From positions 29,377 to 93,376 of the forward strand of contig JALKBU010000076.1 in the NCBI GenBank assembly GCA_023091735.1: 64,000 nucleotides of DNA, in the 5' to 3' direction. Shown here in pieces: positions 23,369 to 31,500 of this stretch. The stretch's first letter is position 1; each line of letters begins with the position of its first letter. A program made the position numbers and the translations under genes. The DNA is from Trichomonas tenax (taxonomy: Eukaryota; Parabasalia; Trichomonadida; Trichomonadidae). The notes under the pieces are model-generated. The model was given only the letters and a program-made list of their open reading frames with translations, made no database searches and was not told the DNA's origin.

Positions 23369-23707
23369 CTACCTGTTCTTTTGTTTGTAAGCATTGTGTG
23401 CTTCTTCAGCTTGACTATAACCTCCCAGGTTAGAAACGTGTTTATACCCCATACTTATAAGTGTATTCTTCGCTTTAGTTGCTCTCGCTCCAGAAGCACA
23501 GTGTACGTTGATCGGCGTATTCTTATCAGGGACGTACTCTTGTATCTTGTTTTCGATTTCGTAATAAGGGATTAAAATAGCACCTTCGATATGTTTGAAA
23601 TTCCATTCTCTCTGTGAGCGTACATCAATGAAGATACCATTCTCGAGATATTTGTCTCCAAAATTCAGGCCGATGATAGAAAGCAATGCGCGAAACATCG
23701 TAAACAT
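23369..23707 (-). CDS. Rhodanese-like sulfurtransferase domain protein
   Basis: A 112-residue single rhodanese domain. It has the FIDVRSQREW strand-turn near the N terminus, a GAILIPYYEIE segment and the active-site loop HCASGARAT, whose cysteine would carry the persulfide. It ends with the typical YKHVSNLGGY motif. Single-domain rhodaneses move sulfur or act as stress proteins; the substrate is unknown. The start at 23707 is preferred over one 26 codons upstream, because an initiator-like TCATTTTT (minus strand, 23713-23720) lies only about 11 bases before it. The N-terminal MFTMFRALLSIIG is mildly hydrophobic. Confidence 0.85.
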   Translation of the reverse strand: MFTMFRALLSIIGLNFGDKYLENGIFIDVRSQREWNFKHIEGAILIPYYEIENKIQEYVPDKNTPINVHCASGARATKAKNTLISMGYKHVSNLGGYSQAEEAHNAYKQKNR

Positions 23708-23712
23708 TGATG

Positions 23713-23720
23713 AAAAATGA
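23713..23720 (-). promoter_or_regulatory. Initiator for rhodanese-like gene
   Basis: TCATTTTT on the minus strand, with the A about 11 bases before the chosen ATG. It decides the start at 23707. Confidence 0.6.
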
Positions 23721-24219
23721 ATAAATAAGTCACCTGACCTCTTGGCGATGATATAGCAATCACACTGATTACATTCTAAGCTCATAATAAACCAAATTCA
23801 TTCAAAAATCAAGAAGCATTTGAGCCATTGAGAAAAAAATAATTCTAAGTTTGTTTGAATTTTTATCAATTTCTTTGATTTTGATGAATATTCTAGAAAT
23901 TAAAATCATTGACATTCATTTATTTTAGAAATAATTCATAATGTTTTGCTTTTTGGGACCCAATTTCTTGATATGATTTTAATAAACAAATATTTTTGGT
24001 TTTAATGAATACAACATTAAGCTATATGATTCCATGCATGAGTTTGATCTAATTGTTAAGAATTTCATGTAGATGATCAAGATATGTTATATTAATGAGA
24101 TATATTTTGCGACATTATATTAGATTTTTAAGTCGAAAAAGAGGCCAAATTAACAAAATTAAGTATATACGTGTTTAGTGAGAATTGCAAATATTTATCT
24201 GAGCATAAATATAAATAAA
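23721..24219. other. Intergenic spacer
   Basis: AT-rich sequence without ORFs or repeats that I can support. Confidence 0.45.
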
Positions 24220-24951
24220 TTAAGTCTCTGTAATGTAAACATTAGGACGCTCGAATGTCTTAATATCTGCCTCAAGCTGAGCGGCTTCGCGTTCCATTTC
24301 CTCCTTCTTGCGGCGGAAAGAAAGGTTATCCTGACCGAAGCTGAGAGAAGCGTAACGCTTCTTATTCTCAGCAAGATTGGCATAGAGTCCGTTGAGGATT
24401 TCTATGCGCTCCTCTTCAGACAACAAGCGGCATCTTGTTTCTGTATCTTCAGGCATCATCGACTCACGGACATTATCCCAATACTCTGTTTCGTCTGCTG
24501 CCTCCTTCTTAACCCTCTCCATGTATGCTGGAACCTGACCATATTCAGGCTTGTCGGTGTACCATGTTTCTGGCTTTTCTGGATGAAGCTTCTTCGTCTT
24601 TGGTGCTTGTTTCCAGTTCTCGAGAATGTAGTTTCGCTTCGTGTTTTCTTTTGTTTTCGGAATTTCAGTCGCTTTTGGAACTGGCGGTTTATTGAGTCCC
24701 TCATTTCCCTTTGGAATTGTTCTAGTCTTTGGAGGAAGCTCTCTCTTTGAGATTATTTCGCCTTTCTTAACGTAATTCTTTGGATCACGCTTAATTGTGT
24801 CTGGATGAGGGCCCATTGTTCCATGCGAGCGTTTTTTGGCGCTCATGAACTGTGTTTGGTCTTGGAACTTGCTCTTGTGGAGTGGCTCCTTAACAATGAC
24901 TGGAGGTGGCTTAGGAATTAAATTATAAATACACTCCTCCTCGTCAAACAT
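24220..24951 (-). CDS. ENKUR: Enkurin
   Basis: A 243-residue protein with the enkurin layout: a Pro-rich N terminus (PKPPPVIVKEP), a middle stretch with YGQVPAYMERVKKE matching the conserved (F/Y)GK(V/I)P.Y(L/M) motif, and a C-terminal enkurin domain (about 172-240). The domain has EERIEILNGL, the YASLSFGQDN turn, RRKKEEMEREAAQLEADI and a final VYI. In other flagellates enkurin (FAP106) is an inner protein of the doublet microtubule; in animals it also binds TRP channels and calmodulin. An axonemal role here is inference from the family. The start is the first ATG. Confidence 0.9.
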   Translation of the reverse strand: MFDEEECIYNLIPKPPPVIVKEPLHKSKFQDQTQFMSAKKRSHGTMGPHPDTIKRDPKNYVKKGEIISKRELPPKTRTIPKGNEGLNKPPVPKATEIPKTKENTKRNYILENWKQAPKTKKLHPEKPETWYTDKPEYGQVPAYMERVKKEAADETEYWDNVRESMMPEDTETRCRLLSEEERIEILNGLYANLAENKKRYASLSFGQDNLSFRRKKEEMEREAAQLEADIKTFERPNVYITET

Positions 24952-25986
24952 TTATTTAAAACAAAAAAACGTTTCTATTGTACGTTAATTTTGAGACTTA
25001 ATTATCGAAATCACATTTTTTCATTGTATTTGTATATCCCTGAGATAGAAGATCACGAATTCATTAATGTTTTACTTAAATCACAACATTAGATATACAC
25101 TCTTCGCATTTTATTTCAGGCTTTAGGGATGCAAATCTGGAAGATAAAAAATGGACTTCTGGAAAAAAGTCTGGAAATAAGAAATTTAATTTTATAACAT
25201 AAGCAAAAACATGAATTATGTATTTAGATCATAAGGTAATATAAATGCAGCTAAATTGAACGATGCAATGCTTGTTTTAAATTTAATCAAAATAATTTGA
25301 CCCAAAAAAATCTTTTCTATAGATTCCAATGGCCCAAATTAAGCCAATATTTGTTGTATATTCGTAAATAGGCTTGAATATGCTGTAGCAATGACTTAAG
25401 AAGGAAAGTTGAGAGTAAGCTTCGTTTGTTGGTTTCGCACAAATTATTTATGTTCCTTGGGAAATGCGGGCCCATGTATTGCTATGCATGATGTGACAAT
25501 CGCGGTTTTCAAAATTTTTGGAATTGATCAGTCAGAAACTGCTCATTTATTGGAAAGAAGTTTCAGACATGCTCAGCCATCATCAATGAGATCATGATAG
25601 AAGTCCTTCATATCATTATAATTTGTATTCTTAGCCAAGAAAATTAATGAAGAAACTTCCAATTTCTCTAATGTTTGACCAGAAAAAAATGTAAACTTTT
25701 CATGTCACTATTGTTATTCTATATGAATAGAGTAAAATATTAAAAAATCAATTTTGCTCACTTTTCTGGAAGTTCTTGGCTGGAAATTTCCATGGAAAAT
25801 GGCAATCACAATGAAGATGGTGAAATTGCACGAAAACATAGTGCTCCTAAATCTATAACGAGCTGCTGATTTCAAAACATGAAAACTCATGAATTTTTGT
25901 CCAGTAAATAATTTATTTGACAAAAAACGATAAAAAGAAGGCTATTTTGTCTGGAAGATTGAAAAAATGGAAATCAGGAAATGTAT
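24952..25986. other. Intergenic spacer
   Basis: AT-rich, no supported gene. A 62-codon ORF at 25409-25597 has no domain. Confidence 0.45.
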
Positions 25987-26377
25987 GGTATAATAAAGAG
26001 TCTAGAAAAAGTGACATGTTTACATTGCAGTTATAAATATGTTTTGACATGTAAAGTATGCCATTTTAACATAAGATGTTCTATTAAGCTTGATATACTC
26101 TCCAACAAGCTTGAAATGCTCTCTAACATGCTCAATAGACTCTCTAACAAGTTTGATAGACGCTTTAGCAAGCTTGAAATGAACTATCACAAGCTTGATA
26201 TACTCTCTAACAAGCTTGATAGATTCTCTAATAAGATTTGCAGATGCTATAACATGTTTAATTGAACTTATAAATAATTAGCAAATGTATACTTTATAAA
26301 TAAACCAATTTTACATGTCAAAATGAAATACATTTACCATGTAAACACGTCACTTTTCATGACTCTTTATTATACCC
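25987..26377. mobile_element. MITE-like element, copy B
   Basis: A 391-base element with the same terminal inverted repeats as copy A at 1193-1481 (GGTATAATAAAGAG ... CTCTTTATTATACCC) and the same subterminal TTTACATG blocks. It is inserted in the opposite orientation. It is longer than copy A because its interior repeat array is larger (26085-26265). A 94-codon ORF (25981-26265) runs through the array; its heptad-like product is a by-product of the 21-base unit. Confidence 0.78.
26085..26265 (+). repeat. Degenerate 21-22-base tandem repeat inside MITE B
   Basis: About eight units related to CTCTCTAACAAGCTTGATA. Units are mostly 21 or 22 bases. Copy A holds about five such units in reverse orientation, so unit number differs between copies. 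Confidence 0.7.
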
Positions 26378-26894
26378 AACACAACTCCATCCAGAACATC
26401 CAATTTTACAATTATCATTCCTTGTTGATCAATATTTATTCAAATTCACTACTTCCTAGTTTGAACCTTTTAACACTGCACATCATCTTTTATCATTCGA
26501 AATCGTTTAAATCTTTATCTGTACTATTTCAACCAAAAGATCTTGATATTTTGATAATATTTCTGCTATGATGTAGTTTTGATTCTTCAAAATGATTGAG
26601 AACAAGAAGCATATGATAATCATAAAGCTATTTGAAGAGTTATAACATTAAATTCTGTTGCTGCGAATTTGGACTTTTGAGCAAATTTCCCGATATAAAT
26701 CAAGTAAGCTTCCAGCGGCACCATTAACTACATTAATGTATTCATGTATAACTAAAATAAATTTTTGATTCAATATTTGATTCATTGCAGTGCACATATT
26801 TTGATGTTATAAAAAGTTCCAATAACAAATTATATACGAGAGATTTCAAGCATTTGTCTGAATATTCATTTTTTTCTCTTCGAACAAAGGCATC
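26378..26894. other. Intergenic spacer
   Basis: AT-rich, no supported gene. Confidence 0.4.
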
Positions 26895-27069
26895 AAAAAT
26901 AACCTCGTTGAAAGTCGCGATTTTTTCTAGAACTAATACTTCTAGGCAAGAAGGCGAACTATTCGTAGCGGATATCGGAATTATTTTCTGTGCTGCGTCT
27001 GTTTCAATTGTTAAACACATAGTATACCCTCTACGTCACTTAGATATTTTTAATATTACTTTCAAAATA
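26895..27069 (+). repeat. Left arm of 175-base inverted repeat
   Basis: Nearly identical to the reverse complement of 28051-28225; I see one or two differences. The arm is open in several frames (parts of ORFs 26742-27020 minus and 26785-27078 plus), as expected of a duplicated fragment of some gene that I cannot name. Confidence 0.8.
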
Positions 27070-27600
27070 TGTGTTTGATACTTAAATTATATTGTTGAAC
27101 AATTTCTTATGTCATCGGTCGTTATATAAATCGAATGAAATATTTTCATTGGAAAAAAGCACCTCTCAAAATTTTCAAAATTGCAATATTTGAAAATAAA
27201 GTACCATTATTGGAGGAAACTGTTTAAAGGTTTTTCTTTGTGGATGACATTTATTAATTGTTTTGCATGAATGTTTAATAATTCCGTATATATTTGGCAC
27301 AAGAAGAATATTCTTGAATTTAGAACGGAATTAAGAGACTTGATAAGATTGCATCACAAAAATAATGCAACAATACGTTGATATTTGATATTTAAGTTCA
27401 TAATTATATACATTGAATTCGATTTCTAAATACAATATAAATGCACCTTTTATTTATTGCAATTTAGGAATTATGATAAATCAATGAATAATCCATAAAA
27501 ATTGAAAACGAATTAGAAAATAAGATAATTTTAAGATGACAATATAGGTAAAACAATTTTTTTTTCATATGATTGTCAAAAAATAGCATCTTCCAAAAGG

Positions 27601-27690
27601 CTTGTTTTCAGTTCGTTTATAGTGACTGAGCTTGTTTGGCTATGTTTTGTAGTGACTGAGCTTGTTTTCAGTTACTTTGTAGTGAAGTTG
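27601..27690 (+). repeat. Three 30-base tandem repeats
   Basis: Units 27601-27630, 27631-27660 and 27661-27690, each starting CTTGTTT and containing TTTGTAGTGA or a close variant. Unit length is exactly 30. Confidence 0.75.
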
Positions 27691-27703
27691 GACATAATAA
27701 TTA

Positions 27704-27724
27704 TGTCACTTTTCTCCCGCCAAA
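27704..27724 (+). promoter_or_regulatory. Initiator plus E2F-like site
   Basis: TGTCACTTTT (27704-27713) is followed at once by TCTCCCGCCAAA (27713-27724), close to the E2F/DP consensus TTTCCCGCCAAA. An ATG follows at 27727. A similar pair lies at 48161-48187. Confidence 0.45.
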
Positions 27725-27726
27725 TA

Positions 27727-28080
27727 ATGTTTTCGATAATTTTACTTCTAATATATTATCATATTGATTTTTTACCCGAAAACATTATGTTTAAAGATGT
27801 TTTTCACAAAATGCATTTTGAAATTGTTGATTATATTCATAAAAGAGTCATAAGTATCGATAACACATATGCGTCTGTCTTTTGGAAGCTAATAGTGCAT
27901 CTTATTCAAGAATATTTTAAATATTTAAAATTAATGCATCATATCAATGCTATATCGGGACTGGGACAAAATAGAACAACGTGCTTTTCTGACTTTACAT
28001 GTCAAAAGTTACATGTCAGAAAAGCACGTTGTTCTATTTTGTCCCAGTCCTATTTTGAAAGTAATATTAAAATTATCTAA
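27727..28080 (+). other. ORF between the inverted-repeat arms
   Basis: A 117-codon ORF starts 19 bases after the initiator at 27706. Its first 75 codons have protein-like composition (LPENIMFKDVF then IDNTYASVFWKLIVHL), faintly like the N-terminal segment that precedes ankyrin repeats in trichomonad proteins. It then runs through the perfect hairpin at 27958-28050, so its end is not a natural protein end. Treat it as a possible gene fragment. Confidence 0.25.
27958..28050. repeat. Perfect 36-base-arm hairpin
   Basis: Left arm 27958-27993 is perfectly complementary to right arm 28015-28050, around a 21-base loop. The loop and stem boundary contain TTTACATGTCA twice as direct repeats. The hairpin abuts the right arm of the 175-base inverted repeat. 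Confidence 0.85.
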
Positions 28081-28225
28081 GTGACGTAGAGGGTATACTA
28101 TGTGTTTAACAATTGAAACAGACGCAGCACAGAAAATAATTCCGATATCCGCTACGAATAGTTCGCCTTCTTGCCTAGAAGTATTAGTTCTAGAAAAAAT
28201 CGCGACTTTCAACGAGGTTATTTTT
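28051..28225 (-). repeat. Right arm of 175-base inverted repeat
   Basis: Reverse-complement partner of 26895-27069. The near identity implies a recent duplication-inversion or ongoing correction between arms. Confidence 0.8.
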
Positions 28226-28546
28226 CCCTCAAACAAACACCAAAAAAATTAAGCAAAATCGGAATTCGATTCATTGGCGGTGACTACACGAGAAAGACCA
28301 TAAAATCAAATCAAACATTTGATCAAATATAACAATTGTTTTAACACAAAACTTGACAACCTACAGAAATATAGTCACTTTTTGAAATAAAGTATAGAAA
28401 TATATGTCACTTTTGTCATATTGTTTTTATTCTCATGAAAAATGTATTAGAAAATATTTTTCATGTAGATTTATATACTTTTCCTTCACACAGTTATATA
28501 TTAAGATTTAAATCAACAATCGCTTCATATATTTTTTAACGTTAAA

Positions 28547-28553
28547 TCACTTT
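28547..28553 (+). promoter_or_regulatory. Initiator for the TPR/CHAT-like gene
   Basis: TCACTTT; transcription from its A gives a 23-base leader to the ATG at 28572. Similar motifs at 28374 and 28414 lie farther upstream. Confidence 0.6.
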
Positions 28554-28571
28554 TTGTGAAAGTTTAAATAA

Positions 28572-31500
28572 ATGCGTCCCAAGTTCGTTCTCGGACTTAA
28601 GGTAGATACCACTCACGAGAATACTGCGGACGCGGATTCAGACGGAAACTTCTTCTTCTCCTCCGACTCTGATAATGGACCATCCCTTCAACTCTTGTCT
28701 AAGCCGACTTTGAGTTTAAATAAAACATCAACTCCAGCAAATGTTGTAAAAACGAATAAAATCGTCAGTTTCACGGACGCCTCCAGTCGTATTACGTCTT
28801 TCGTCGGTTTATACACCAATTACCCAAAGACTCAGCCCGATTTAGACCAAATTTATCTTATTCCAGAAACTCAAGCAACATTTGAATTGACGAAAAATAT
28901 AAATTTATATATAGGCGGAAAAATAAAATCTCTCATTTACGACCATGAAGCTTACGACGACAATATTTTATGCCAAATGGATATCGTAAAGTTCTCAAAA
29001 GACAAAACTATTTCGCTCGAGAAGTACACAAAGTCTAAGCTCGATTCGAGAGTGTCATCTTTGTTGTATTATCTTCTTTCTGACACCCAAGACAAAGGAA
29101 TTAATGCTTTTAATTTATTGACTTGCCTCGAAGATTTCATTAAATTCCCAACCTTTGCGCCTGTCACTACGTTATTTCCGGATTTTACTGTGAAGAAAGT
29201 CATCGAAAAATTAACTAGAGTGCTTATTCAATTATTCCCAAAACATCCAATTTTGGAATCGGTCATACACAGCTTGGCCGGCATCGACTCGATCGCGTCG
29301 GTTGTCATGGAGCAACAAAAAGTTCTTAATGCAAAAAAAGAAGAATCAGATGACGAAGATAGCGATTCATTTTTCAACGATCTTAAGGCAATAGCGGAAA
29401 AGAAAACAGCGCCGATATTCAGATTGCTTATAGACGACGAAATAAGGAACCCTCTAGATTCGATAACGGCAATGCAAAATATCGAAAAAGTCTCTGTTAA
29501 CCAGCCACCATCGACAGTTACATACCTGCTGCACGATGGAACAGATAATATGGGCCCGCAACCGTTTTCAACTTGGTTATTAAGTTTGAGAGATAAAACA
29601 AAGCCAATTTTTGCAGCTGAACTACCGAAGCCTAAGCTGTCAACGCATACTTACACATCTCACAGCTATCAATCACAGCCTTTATTCAATCCTCCAACTG
29701 TCGACGAAGAAGCACCAAAAGTTAAAGAATACGACGAGCCTTACTTACTTTCATTATTTGATCATATAAATGACACTGCAAAACTTCTTCCACTTCTACC
29801 GTCAACAGAATTAGTTTCGTATTTCCCGTTATATTATCCAACATTACAATTAATAAACGCAAAAACTACTGGCGCAGTTATTAAGAGAGGCTGCTTATAC
29901 CCGTCATTAATAGAAGCAGAGTATAACGCGCATACAGGTCTTTTAGATGGAAATTTAGCTTTAGTACTTCAAGCACTCGAATCTTTGATATGCATGACAT
30001 CGCAAGAGTCGTGGGAAATTATTTCAATCACATCACTCAAAACTAAGCGTAAAATGCCAGTAGATCATATAGATACAACAAAAACAATGATTACTGCTTT
30101 AGCACTTTCGGATATTGAATTTATTATAGACGGAAGATCACCACTCACAGGTCAGCGCATAACAGGAATGATTGATGCCTATAAATTCGCACACCCAGCA
30201 ATTGATAAATTATTGAGACAATCACAGCTTTTTCGATTATATTCGAGGGAAGAATACGCTCCATACATCGCATTCAAGATTTGCTTCGCAACTGCTTTAA
30301 GCGTTGCCGATTCTAAACCTGATATGGCGTGCAATTTAATTTTCGAAGCTTTATCTCTATTATCGACATCACTTCCACAGCTCCTCCCGACCGATCCATG
30401 CCGTCACGCTACTTTATTCTTCGCAGAAATGCTTGAAAAGACAGACAGATATTTCCACGCGGTTTTAGCATTCGATAACTTTTTCAGGGCGAACATTAAA
30501 GACACCACAGCGGCCTCCGCCATTGCGCAGATCGCTCACAGAAATCGTGACCTTGTTCGTGCAGTTTTTCACTACACAGAGGCAATCAAGCAATTAATTG
30601 CACAGAAGTCTTGCGATCAAGCTCTATACCTGGGAAAGACCATTTCTTCGATATATTCAGACAATGGACTTGACACTATAGCGATCAGTTTGCTTACTTA
30701 TCTCATCAAAGGAACATATGCGATCAATATACCACACGCACGCACCTCTAAACCACGCGACTTACCACCGATCTCAACAAGCGGCTCTCTCAAGTCTCCA
30801 CGCACGAAAACAGCGCAATTCGCTCCAGCGAAACCAGCAGACGCCACAAAGGAGTTCATTCCTGATCCAAAGAGCATCAACACTGTTCTCATCGGCTGCC
30901 AGACTGTCGGATTCATGCTTTCATGCAGAATGTTCACACAGGCCCAAATGCTCCTTGATTCCATCTCAGACAGCGCCGGCAACATCATGAACAAGATGAT
31001 CTCTTTCCTTCGCGCCAAATTGCTTCTCAAGCAGAACAGATTCCACGAGTTCATACAGAACCTCCCACAGATCGATCAAAACGAGCGCAGAATCTCAACA
31101 GGCTCCCGCTTGACGATTGATTCAGGTGCAGCATTCGACTCAAGAGCTGCCCTCGTCAAGATGCTCGCAGGTGCTTACTGCGACAGAGATATGTTCAAGG
31201 AGGGCATCTTCTGGAGTGAAGTCATGATCCTCACATCACCGAGAGCATCACTCAGAGAGACAGGCGATGGCTACTTTTATCGTGGTAAGTGCTTCTTGAA
31301 CGCAACAATGGCTGGACTCGCACACAAAGGCCCAATCAACCTCTTCTTGCGCTCTTCCACACGCATGGCCAAAGTCGCGAAGTACATCGACGACAAGAAG
31401 ATGTGGACTGTTGTTGAATTGGCTTCAGAGTGCTTGAGCAGCTTATCCATGGCGAGACAGTGCTACGACAAGATCGGTGCATTGAAGAAGTCTGTTGAAG

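Noticed and set aside
24178..24750. 190-codon plus-strand ORF
   Set aside because: It is antisense to enkurin, which has a recognised domain; the plus frame shows no domain.
25409..25597. 62-codon ORF with a PCIAM motif also seen near 48111
   Set aside because: The match is only five residues and neighbouring bases do not align.
26742..27078. Real gene on either strand of the left inverted arm
   Set aside because: Both strands are open because a duplicated fragment is present; no start, domain or initiator supports either frame.
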